Shown: one piece after another, positions 25,739 to 32,695 of the stretch
How positions within the stretch are numbered: the first letter of the stretch is position 1
Layout of the letters: every line of letters begins with the position of its first letter
Assembly: GCA_000824805.1 (NCBI GenBank)
Contig: CCNA01000060.1
Coordinates: 62,001 to 126,000 of the forward strand
DNA from: Mesorhizobium sp. SOD10
GTDB taxonomy: Bacteria > Pseudomonadota > Alphaproteobacteria > Rhizobiales > Rhizobiaceae
Direction of reading: 5' to 3'
Length of the DNA: 64,000 nt
Translations under genes and position numbers: made by a program
Notes under the pieces: generated by a model
What the model saw: the letters and a program-made list of their open reading frames with translations, nothing else
Told to the model about the DNA's origin: nothing
Database searches by the model: none

Positions 25739-25873
25739 GAATTCTCAACTCCTCGATATCCCGGAGCATTGCCGCATGCGCTGTTGGGCCGCTTGTTATG
25801 GGACGACGCGCGCCCCTTCAAAAGCGACGCTGGCGATGGCGCAAAGCGAATGCTGGAATCCGTTGCCGGCTGA

Positions 25874-26665
25874 TCACCAGACGCGCTTGGTCAGGCCGGT
25901 CCAGAGATAGAACCAGATCGTCGGATGATACCACTGCTTCGACGGCAGGTTCGGGTCGATTGTTTCCAGCCTACCGGCCATCGCATTCTCCACCGCCTCG
26001 ACGCAGATATCGCGCGAAAACGCCGCCTGGCGCAGCGCGTAGCTGGCGATCGTATCGCCGGTCCTAGGCCTGCCGCGCGCCTGCTTCAGCACGCCGCCGG
26101 TGTCGACGCCGGCATCAACCAGATGCACGGTGGTGCCAAAATTCTGTACATCGCCGGAAGCCAACGCCCAGTAGCCGCCATTCATGCCGCGGTATTTCGG
26201 CGCGATGCCGGCGTGATAGTTGAGCACCGGGCAAGGTATCTTGGCCAGCGTATCTTTCGACAGCAGCCTGCAGCCGGCAAGCAGCACAACGCAGGGTTCG
26301 ATGCTGTTGATTTCCTTCAGGCATTCCGGCCCGTCGGCCGAAGGCACATGGATGATCGTCTGCCCCGGCCGCGGCTCGGTCGCGAGCTGCTCCTCGGCGA
26401 TCAACCGGTCGGCATGACCGGCCAGGAAGCGCTTGCCGAGCCTCGTCAGCACCATGGTGCCGAGCTGGCCGATGGCCGAGATCCAGCCCTGGCGCCGCGC
26501 ACGGCCGAGCAACAAACGTTTTTTTGACTCAGGGGATTCGAGAATAACGCTGACAGGGCCAACGCGATCGGCGATCGCGTTGACGATGGCCCAGATATGC
26601 GGGCCACCTTCGGTGACGACCACGATCGGTCGCTTACTCGGTTCCGACGCTGCCACTGCAAGCAC
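25874..26665 (-). CDS. Formyltransferase-fold protein
   Basis: The 263-residue protein has the formyl_trans_N fold with catalytic triad Asn149, His151 and Asp188 (Leu-Asn-Tyr-His-Ala-Gly and Asp-Ala-Gly-Val-Asp-Thr-Gly). These use 10-formyl-H4folate as donor. It lacks the ACT domain of PurU formyl-H4folate hydrolase and the C-terminal domain of Met-tRNA formyltransferase. It is closer to sugar or small-molecule N-formyltransferases. The start is GTG at 26665. It lies next to folate C1 genes on the same strand but with a 135-base gap, so a shared role is only possible. The last 30 residues are aromatic-rich. Confidence 0.8.
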   Translation of the reverse strand: MLAVAASEPSKRPIVVVTEGGPHIWAIVNAIADRVGPVSVILESPESKKRLLLGRARRQGWISAIGQLGTMVLTRLGKRFLAGHADRLIAEEQLATEPRPGQTIIHVPSADGPECLKEINSIEPCVVLLAGCRLLSKDTLAKIPCPVLNYHAGIAPKYRGMNGGYWALASGDVQNFGTTVHLVDAGVDTGGVLKQARGRPRTGDTIASYALRQAAFSRDICVEAVENAMAGRLETIDPNLPSKQWYHPTIWFYLWTGLTKRVW

Positions 26666-26739
26666 CCGCTTTGAAGACCGGGCGCATGCTACGCGGGGCG
26701 GGTTAATCCTTGGTGTGCCGGAGGCGTTTCAGTGCCGGT

Positions 26740-27318
26740 TCAGCGCTTGAATTCCATGATGTCGAGCTTCGATTCGTAATAGGGCGCCGGGAATTCGATT
26801 CGCCATTCGGTGGCGCTGTTGCGGAAGGCGTAGCCAACCTGGTCGCTTTCGGGGCCGCTGCCATAGGGCTTGGCCTTGTCGTCATTGACCGAGAACGAGC
26901 CGAGATAGATGGCGCGCTTCTCGCCATCGTCGAAGAAGCGGCCCGTTGTGCGCTGCGAGCCGCTGATCTTGGTAAGCCGCCAGCCGGAGCCGTCGTCGGT
27001 CACCTTGCATTTGAACCAGCCATAGATGACGAGCGGGCCGATGCCGCCCGCCTTGATGGTGCGGCACTTCCAGTTGCCGGTGAGGTCTTTGTCGGAGAAG
27101 GCGACAAGCGGCTTGGCGAGCAGGTCATTCAGTTGCTTGACCTCCGACGGATTGCCGGCCTTTGCCTCTTCGAGAGCCGCCTTGCGCGTTTCTCCATATT
27201 TATCCAGCCGCGCCTTGTCGGCGGCGGTGATCAGCTTCTGCACCTCGCCATCGGCATAGGCAGGCAAGATGAAGGCAATGAGGCCGAGAGCGGCAAAAAG
27301 CAGGCGAGGGGTCATCAA
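26740..27318 (-). CDS. Secreted DUF4893-like protein
   Basis: The 192-residue protein has a signal peptide ending near Ala-Tyr-Ala-Asp (residue 22). A domain follows with Leu-Thr-Gly-Asn-Trp-Lys-Cys-Arg-Thr near residue 79 and a Tyr-Gly-Trp-Phe-Lys-Cys strand, as in DUF4893. The two cysteines could form a disulfide. It is a periplasmic protein of unknown function. It shares orientation with the formyltransferase gene but no overlap. Confidence 0.75.
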   Translation of the reverse strand: MMTPRLLFAALGLIAFILPAYADGEVQKLITAADKARLDKYGETRKAALEEAKAGNPSEVKQLNDLLAKPLVAFSDKDLTGNWKCRTIKAGGIGPLVIYGWFKCKVTDDGSGWRLTKISGSQRTTGRFFDDGEKRAIYLGSFSVNDDKAKPYGSGPESDQVGYAFRNSATEWRIEFPAPYYESKLDIMEFKR

Positions 27319-27435
27319 ATCATTTCCTCAAAAAGGCTGGAACAGTTCTTTCTTCACTGGCGCACAACTTACCGGTTCGCGCTCGCCTGTCATCCGTGCT
27401 TAACAGCGTCAGCTCGGAAAAATGACGGTTGATCG

Positions 27436-28350
27436 ATGCGGATATTGCTCACGGGATCGTCCGGATGGCTGGGCAGCGCGCTTCAGCCAAGGCTCGAATC
27501 GCTCGGCCACCAAGTCATCGGCCTTGATCCGGTTCTCTCGGCGCGCACGCAGGTCGTCGGCTCGGTGGCAGACCGCGAGCTGGCCTTCGGAACTGTCCGC
27601 GACAATCGAATCGAGGCCATCATTCACAGCGGCGCGCTGCACAAGCCGAACATCGAGCATTTCGAGAACACGGATTTCGTCGCGACGAATGTGCAAGGCA
27701 CGCTCAATTTGCTCGACGCGGCCGTGGTTTGCGGCGTCGAGCGCTTCGTCTTCACCTCGACGACGTCGCTGATGATCTCGCAGGCGATCCGCGCCGGTTT
27801 CCAAGGCGGCGCGCGCAAGGCAGCCTGGCTGACGGAGGACATGTCGCCGGAGCCGCGCAACATCTATGGCGTGACGAAGCTTTCGGCCGAACATCTATGC
27901 CGCCTTTACAACCTTCAGCACGGATTGCCGGTGGTGGTGCTGCGCACGGCGCGCTTCTTTCCCGAAGCCGACGACATGGCGCATGCGATCGAGCAATCGG
28001 ACGCCAACACCAAGGCCAACGAATTATTGTTCCGGCGGCTGACGGTGGAGGATGCGGCGCAGGCCCATGTCGCGGCGCTGGAGAGGGCGCCGAGCCTGGG
28101 CTTCGACGTCTTTATCGTCTCGGCGCCGACGCCGTTCCAGACGCAGGATTGCGCCGAGCTGATCGCCGACGCTCCGGCTGTCGTCGCGCGCTATTTCCCG
28201 GACTACCCGCGCCTTTATGCCAGAAAGGGCTGGACGATGTTTTCGTCGATCGACCGCGTCTACGATCCGTCGCGGGTGAGGGAGAAGCTTGGTTTTACCT
28301 GCAAGACGAGTTTTGCCGACGTGCTTGTCGCGCTGGGAGCCGAGGTCTGA
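27436..28350 (+). CDS. NAD-dependent epimerase/dehydratase, extended SDR family
   Basis: The 304-residue protein opens with the extended-SDR nucleotide motif Thr-Gly-Ser-Ser-Gly-Trp-Leu-Gly (residues 6-13) and has the catalytic Tyr144-x3-Lys148 (Tyr-Gly-Val-Thr-Lys), with Ser/Thr in Thr-Ser-Thr-Thr-Ser near residue 112. Such enzymes act on nucleotide sugars or other hydroxy substrates. The absence of sugar genes around it leaves the substrate open. The ATG at 27436 is supported by the tight N-terminal fold. It ends 12 bases before the convergent DUF1638 stop. Confidence 0.85.
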   Translation: MRILLTGSSGWLGSALQPRLESLGHQVIGLDPVLSARTQVVGSVADRELAFGTVRDNRIEAIIHSGALHKPNIEHFENTDFVATNVQGTLNLLDAAVVCGVERFVFTSTTSLMISQAIRAGFQGGARKAAWLTEDMSPEPRNIYGVTKLSAEHLCRLYNLQHGLPVVVLRTARFFPEADDMAHAIEQSDANTKANELLFRRLTVEDAAQAHVAALERAPSLGFDVFIVSAPTPFQTQDCAELIADAPAVVARYFPDYPRLYARKGWTMFSSIDRVYDPSRVREKLGFTCKTSFADVLVALGAEV

Positions 28351-28362
28351 AGGCCAGTCTTC

Positions 28363-28995
28363 TCAGGCGGTGCCGTGTGCCGCCCGCGCCAGTTCGGCGG
28401 TCAGGTCGCCATAGCCGGTCGAGCGGCGTTCATAGATAAGGCCGAGCATGGCGGCGGCTTTTTCGGCGACCTTGTCGAGCTCCGGATCGTCGGTCTGGGC
28501 GAGATAGATCAGCTTCTCATAATTGCCGAAATAATCCTTGATCAGCTCCGGATGGCGGTCGAGGCCGAGCGGCTTGATGAAGAAGGCATCGAACTGGCGG
28601 CAGAGGAAGTCGGTCATGTAGAACGACATCATGTCGTCATCGGCCACCTTCGCATAGGCCTCCGCGCCCTGGTAGAAGGCAAAGCAGTGCGGTCCGGCCA
28701 TGCGCTCGACGCCATGTTTCTCGATGACGCGGTCGAGCAGGCCGCCGGTGCCGCAATCGGCGTAGCCGACGAAGATGTGCTGGTAGCCTTCCGCCTTGGC
28801 CTTTTCGATCGCCTTGTCCATCGCCGGCGCGATGCGGTCCGGATAGAAATGGAACTCGGCCGGCAGGCAGGTCAGCTCGAGGTGGTCAAGCTTTAGCTGT
28901 TGCTTGACGGCCAAAACTTCGCGCGCAATCATCCCGCAGGCGATGACGAGCAGCCTGTCTGTTTGATTCGGTTCCGTTTTTTGCGTCTTGACCAA
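28363..28995 (-). CDS. DUF1638 family protein
   Basis: The protein of about 210 residues has the DUF1638 features: Leu-Leu-Val-Ile-Ala-Cys-Gly-Met-Ile-Ala-Arg-Glu near the start, Tyr-Ala-Asp-Cys-Gly-Thr-Gly-Gly-Leu in the middle and Glu-Arg-Arg-Ser-Thr-Gly-Tyr-Gly-Asp-Leu at the end. The family is uncharacterised but often lies beside corrinoid protein and MttB genes. The two cysteine motifs could bind a metal or cofactor (inference). Start is uncertain: the open frame reaches 29100 with poor N-terminal sequence and crosses the entericidin start, so TTG at 28995 is used. It faces away from the corrinoid protein only by the small entericidin gene. Confidence 0.75.
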   Translation of the reverse strand: MVKTQKTEPNQTDRLLVIACGMIAREVLAVKQQLKLDHLELTCLPAEFHFYPDRIAPAMDKAIEKAKAEGYQHIFVGYADCGTGGLLDRVIEKHGVERMAGPHCFAFYQGAEAYAKVADDDMMSFYMTDFLCRQFDAFFIKPLGLDRHPELIKDYFGNYEKLIYLAQTDDPELDKVAEKAAAMLGLIYERRSTGYGDLTAELARAAHGTA

Positions 28996-29048
28996 GTCGG
29001 GCCGGCTTTCGCTGCGGGGCTTAATATCTGTCGAGGGAGACACCGTCC

Positions 29049-29183
29049 ATGAAACTGCTACGCATCGCGCCGATCGCCATCCTGGCCTGCGCGCTTGCAC
29101 TCACCGCTTGCGCCAACACCATCCGGGGCGTCGGCAAGGACGTCAAATCGACGGCAAGGGCGGTCAAAGACACTGTCAACTGA
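29049..29183 (+). CDS. Entericidin A/B family lipoprotein
   Basis: This 44-residue lipoprotein starts with Lys, a hydrophobic stretch and the lipobox Leu-Thr-Ala-Cys at residues 18-21. Ala-Asn-Thr-Ile-Arg-Gly-Val-Gly-Lys-Asp-Val follows, the entericidin hallmark. GGGAG lies about 12 bases before the ATG. Entericidins are tiny envelope lipoproteins of unclear role, sometimes called toxin/antidote. It is followed by a strong bidirectional terminator. Confidence 0.9.
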   Translation: MKLLRIAPIAILACALALTACANTIRGVGKDVKSTARAVKDTVN

Positions 29184-29211
29184 TCGGCAGCCTCTTCCAT
29201 CATCTGGGAAC

Positions 29212-29244
29212 AAAAAAGCCGCGCTGCAAGGCGCGGCTTTTCTT
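29212..29244. terminator. Bidirectional intrinsic terminator
   Basis: AAAAAAGCCGCGC and GCGCGGCTTTT pair with a six-base loop, with A run before and T run after. It would end the plus-strand entericidin transcript and the minus-strand corrinoid protein transcript, whose stops flank it. Confidence 0.92.
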
Positions 29245-29268
29245 GTCGATCCATCCTGATGCCCTGGG

Positions 29269-29994
29269 TCAGGCGGAAGCGCGAACGTTGTGCTTGCGCT
29301 TCATGAAGTCCTTGGCCGTCTCGACCGCAACCGCGGCGTCGCGGCAATAGGCGTCGGCGCCGACGGCCTTGCCGAATTCCTCGTTGAGCGGCGCGCCGCC
29401 GACCAGGACGACATAATCGTCGCGGATGCCCTTTTCCTTCATCGTGTCGATGACGACCTTCATATAGGGCATGGTGGTGGTGAGCAGCGCCGACATGCCG
29501 ATGATGTCGGGCTGGTGCTGCTCGATCGCCTCGAGGTATTTCTCGACTGCGTTGTTGATGCCGAGGTCGATGACATCGAAGCCGGCGCCTTCCATCATCA
29601 TGCCGACGAGGTTCTTGCCGATGTCGTGGATGTCGCCCTTCACGGTGCCGATCACCATCTTGCCCTGCTTCGGCGCGCCGGTGGCGGCGAGCAGCGGACG
29701 CAGGATGGCCATGCCGGCCTTCATGGCGTTGGCCGAGAGCAGCACTTCCGGCACGAACAGGATGCCGTCGCGGAAATCCTCGCCGACGATGCGCATGCCT
29801 TCGACCAGCGCTTCGGTCAGCACTGTATAAGGCTGCCAGCCGCGCTCCAGAAGGATGTTGGTGCCTTCCTCGATCTCTTCCTTCAGACCGTCATAAAGAT
29901 CATCATGCATTTGCTGCACGAGTTCGTCGTCGGAAAGCTCGGAAAGGATGATCTCGTCGTCGGACATTTTCTCGGGCTCCTTGCTGCTCGCCAT
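29269..29994 (-). CDS. Corrinoid (B12-binding) methyl-carrier protein, MtgC/MttC type
   Basis: The 241-residue protein has a helical B12-binding domain 1 (residues 30-105) and a cobalamin-binding Rossmann domain with Asp121-Ile-His123-Asp-Ile-Gly126, where the His replaces the lower axial ligand of cobalamin. Ser-Ala-Leu and Val-Gly-Gly-Ala motifs that hold the nucleotide tail follow. Such proteins carry the methyl group between an MttB-type methyltransferase and an MtgA-type one. The first 45 residues are strongly acidic. The mttB gene is divergent across a 243-base intergenic region. The gene ends at the bidirectional terminator. Confidence 0.93.
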   Translation of the reverse strand: MASSKEPEKMSDDEIILSELSDDELVQQMHDDLYDGLKEEIEEGTNILLERGWQPYTVLTEALVEGMRIVGEDFRDGILFVPEVLLSANAMKAGMAILRPLLAATGAPKQGKMVIGTVKGDIHDIGKNLVGMMMEGAGFDVIDLGINNAVEKYLEAIEQHQPDIIGMSALLTTTMPYMKVVIDTMKEKGIRDDYVVLVGGAPLNEEFGKAVGADAYCRDAAVAVETAKDFMKRKHNVRASA

Positions 29995-30060
29995 GCTTGC
30001 TGCAGCTTAAAAATCGATGCGCCAATACCTAACCCGCGAGGGCGAGCTAGCCATAGCTGA

Positions 30061-30078
30061 TTTGCGACTTCCCGCAAA
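30061..30078. promoter_or_regulatory. Inverted repeat in the corrinoid protein/mttB divergent promoter (1)
   Basis: TTTGCG and CGCAAA are arms around a six-base centre that begins with AC, giving TTTGCGAC on one side. It resembles the palindrome before the GlxA-like regulator gene. It lies 67 bases upstream of the corrinoid protein start and 160 before mttB. Confidence 0.4.
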
Positions 30079-30107
30079 AGGAAAGCGACTGAAAAAATGG
30101 CGCTTTT

Positions 30108-30127
30108 CTTGTCGATTTTGCGACAGG
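30108..30127. promoter_or_regulatory. Inverted repeat in the corrinoid protein/mttB divergent promoter (2)
   Basis: CTTGTCG and CGACAGG pair over six of seven bases across ATTTTG, and the element again contains TTTTGCGAC. It is 111 bases upstream of the mttB start. Just before it, GAAAGCG and CGCTTTTC (30081-30108) form another stem. Confidence 0.4.
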
Positions 30128-30237
30128 CGTTGGCGCTGGCTGGCCGTTTCCAATAGGGTGCATGGCTACGATCCGGCAAGAAGCGGCGACGATGGGCCGC
30201 CCCAGCCAATCCAGGCCAAGTTATAGGAAGAACGATC

Positions 30238-31812
30238 ATGAGCGATAACGCGGCAGTCGAGCAGGAAGCGTCGGGCGGACGGCGCGGACGCGGTGCCAGC
30301 GGCGGCGCGGCGGCACGCCGGGCGGCCCGTTCGGGCGGCGGCCCGGCCACCCAGCTCACGTATATCAAGCGCAAGATCAACGTCTATGAGGTCCTCAATG
30401 AGGAAGGCCTGGCGCTGATCGAGAAGAACACCGACACGGTGCTGGAAGAAACAGGCATCATCTTCCGCGACGACGCCGAGGCGCTCGCGCTGTGGAAAGA
30501 GGCCGGCGCCGACGTCAAGGGCGAGCGCGTGCATTTCCCCAAGGGGCTCTGCCGCTCGCTGCTGAAGACCGCGCCTTCCATCTACACCCAGCATGCGCGC
30601 AACCCCGAGCGCTCGGTGCAGATTGGCGGCAATGCGACAGTGTTCGCGCCGGTCTACGGCCCGCCCTTCGTGCGCGACCTCGACGGCAACCGCCGCTACG
30701 CGACCATCGAGGATTTCCAGAATTTCGTGAAGCTCGCCTACATGGCGCCGTCGATCCACCATTCGGGCGGCACGGTGTGCGAACCGGTCGACGTGCCGGT
30801 CAACAAGCGCCACCTCGACATGATCTACGCGCATATCCGCTATTCCGACAAACCGTTCATGGGTTCTGTGACGGCGCCGGAGCGGGCCGAGGACACGGTG
30901 GCAATGGCCAAGCTCGTGTTCGGCGACGACTTCGTCGAGAAGAACACGGTGCTCACCAGCCTGATCAACGCGAACTCGCCGATGGTGTTCGACGAGACCA
31001 TGCTCGGCGCCCTGAAAGTCTATTCGCGCAACAACCAGGCCTGCATCGTCACGCCCTTCATCCTGGCCGGCGCAATGAGCCCGGTGACGGTCGCCGGCAC
31101 GCTGACGCAGGTGCTGGCCGAAGTGCTGGCCGGCGCCTCGTTCACGCAGCTCATCCGGCCCGGCGCGCCGGTGCTGTTCGGCACCTTCGCCTCGTCGATC
31201 TCGATGCAGTCGGGCGCGCCGACCTTCGGCACGCCGGAGCCGTCGCTGGTTTCCTATGGCGCGGCACAGCTCGCGCGGCGGCTCGGCCTGCCGTTCCGCA
31301 CCGGCGGTTCGCTCTGCGCCTCGAAGATCCCGGACGCGCAGGCTGCCTATGAGAGCGCCAACACGCTCAACTCGACTATCCTTGCCGGCACCAATTTCGT
31401 GCTGCATTCGGCTGGCTGGCTCGAGGGCGGTCTCGCCTCCTGCTACGAAAAATTCATGATGGACATCGACCAGCTCGGCATGCAGCAGAAATTCTGCGAA
31501 GGCGTCGACCTGTCGGAAAACGGCCAGGCGATGGATGCCATCCGCCAGGTTGGCCCGGGCAGCCACTATCTCGGCTGCGACCACACCCAGGCGAATTTCC
31601 AGACGGCCTTCTACCGCTCCAGCATCGCCGACAACAATTCCTACGAGCAGTGGCTGGCCGAAGGCGAGAAGACCGCGCCGCAGCGCGCCAACGAGCTCGC
31701 CCGCCGCTGGCTGGAAAGCTACGAGGCGCCGCATCTCGATCCGGCCATCGACGAAGCGCTGAAGGACTTCATCGCCAAGAAGAAGGGCTCGATGGCCGAC
31801 GCCTTCACGTGA
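30238..31812 (+). CDS. MttB superfamily methyltransferase, non-pyrrolysine type (copy 1)
   Basis: The 524-residue TIM-barrel protein belongs to the trimethylamine methyltransferase (MttB) superfamily. Residues 42-520 form the core with Gly-Gly-Asn-Ala near 123, and a late Gly-Gly-Leu-Ala-Ser near 399. Its frame is open throughout with no in-frame amber codon, so it lacks pyrrolysine. Characterised non-Pyl relatives (MtgB, MtpB, MtcB) demethylate glycine betaine, proline betaine or carnitine onto a corrinoid protein. A quaternary amine is the likely substrate here. Residues 13-35 are Gly/Arg/Ala-rich and look disordered. The corrinoid protein gene is divergent, and an Fe-S protein gene follows after 90 bases. 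AGGAAGAACG precedes the ATG. Confidence 0.9.
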   Translation: MSDNAAVEQEASGGRRGRGASGGAAARRAARSGGGPATQLTYIKRKINVYEVLNEEGLALIEKNTDTVLEETGIIFRDDAEALALWKEAGADVKGERVHFPKGLCRSLLKTAPSIYTQHARNPERSVQIGGNATVFAPVYGPPFVRDLDGNRRYATIEDFQNFVKLAYMAPSIHHSGGTVCEPVDVPVNKRHLDMIYAHIRYSDKPFMGSVTAPERAEDTVAMAKLVFGDDFVEKNTVLTSLINANSPMVFDETMLGALKVYSRNNQACIVTPFILAGAMSPVTVAGTLTQVLAEVLAGASFTQLIRPGAPVLFGTFASSISMQSGAPTFGTPEPSLVSYGAAQLARRLGLPFRTGGSLCASKIPDAQAAYESANTLNSTILAGTNFVLHSAGWLEGGLASCYEKFMMDIDQLGMQQKFCEGVDLSENGQAMDAIRQVGPGSHYLGCDHTQANFQTAFYRSSIADNNSYEQWLAEGEKTAPQRANELARRWLESYEAPHLDPAIDEALKDFIAKKKGSMADAFT

Positions 31813-31901
31813 AAGGAGCCCGAGTCAGGCCGGGCTAAAGTCGCCAATATCATCCACAAGGAAGTCTGGCGGAGCGCGTTCTCCGACCCGGACCGGAAGG
31901 G

Positions 31902-32591
31902 ATGACTTTTTTCCGCGGCACGGTCGAGGAGATTGCGGCCGCGCTCGCGGCCAGCGGCCTGATCCTGCGCGGCGGTTTCAGCTTCGGCGACGATGAGATG
32001 GCGCCAGCCGGACTTTCCGGCGCGCCGGCCAAATCGATGCTGCTGGTCGGGCAGGCGGGCGCAGCACCGTGGCCGCATTTCCAGCGCTGGCGAGAGCGGC
32101 AGGCGAGGGACATCGCCAACCCACTCGACAGCTGGTCGCGCGAGGTGATCGGCACGGTGGCCCAAGACTTCGGCGCGCGCGCCGTGTCGCCTTCAGACCG
32201 GCCCTATCTCCCGTTCCAGCACTGGGCGATGCGGGCGGAAGGGCTGAAGCCGTCGCCGCTCGGCATTCTCATGCATCCGACCTATGGACTTTGGCATGCC
32301 TATCGCGGCGCATTGCTGTTCGAGAACGAACTCTCTCTTTCCGAAGCTTACGAGGCGATTCATCTTTGCGACACATGTGTCGCAAAACCCTGCCTGAACT
32401 CCTGTCCGGTCGACGCCTATTCCGGGGACGGCTTTGCGCACCAGGCGTGCCTGGTGCATGTACGTGGCAAGGATGGTGCGCCTTGCCGCGCAGGCGGCTG
32501 CCTCGACCGCAACGCCTGTCCCTATGGCCCTGAGTATCGCTATCCGCCGGAGGTGCAGGCTTTCCATATGGCGGCGTTCGCCGGACTTTAG
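31902..32591 (+). CDS. Cysteine-rich Fe-S (ferredoxin-like) protein
   Basis: The 229-residue protein has a C-terminal double cluster pattern: Cys156-x2-Cys159, Cys164, Cys168-Pro, Cys183, Cys195, Cys200 and Cys206-Pro. The Cys-Pro-Val-Asp-Ala motif is typical of 4Fe-4S ferredoxin folds. The first 150 residues resemble no domain I can name, though the Met-His-Pro-x-Tyr-Gly-Leu-Trp-His-Ala-Tyr-Arg-Gly segment recalls QueG-like proteins. It is encoded 90 bases after mttB on the same strand, with GGAAGGG before the ATG. It may donate electrons for corrinoid reactivation (inference). A perfect palindrome (32365-32386) overlaps the first cluster codons. Confidence 0.7.
   Translation: MTFFRGTVEEIAAALAASGLILRGGFSFGDDEMAPAGLSGAPAKSMLLVGQAGAAPWPHFQRWRERQARDIANPLDSWSREVIGTVAQDFGARAVSPSDRPYLPFQHWAMRAEGLKPSPLGILMHPTYGLWHAYRGALLFENELSLSEAYEAIHLCDTCVAKPCLNSCPVDAYSGDGFAHQACLVHVRGKDGAPCRAGGCLDRNACPYGPEYRYPPEVQAFHMAAFAGL
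32365..32386. promoter_or_regulatory. Perfect palindrome inside the Fe-S protein gene
   Basis: Arms TTTGCGAC and GTCGCAAA surround ACATGT, giving a perfect 22-base palindrome within coding sequence. It shares its arms with the element before the GlxA-like regulator but has a six-base rather than four-base centre. It lies 310 bases before the dienelactone hydrolase gene. Confidence 0.35.
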
Positions 32592-32695
32592 GCATTCTTC
32601 CGAGCCACACGGAAACTTGACCGCGATCGAGGGGTTGCGGCTTGCCCTGGCGGGGGGTGCGGATATCTATCGCCTAGCAACCGGCAGAGCGCGCA

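Noticed and set aside
25739..25873. Small ORF in the gap before the 'virulence factor' gene
   Set aside because: A possible frame runs into the formyltransferase gene and has no ribosome site or family signature.
25874..26665. PurU formyl-tetrahydrofolate deformylase
   Set aside because: No N-terminal ACT domain and different C-terminus.
30238..31812. Pyrrolysine-containing trimethylamine methyltransferase
   Set aside because: The frame is open over the full family length and no in-frame amber codon or pyl gene is visible.
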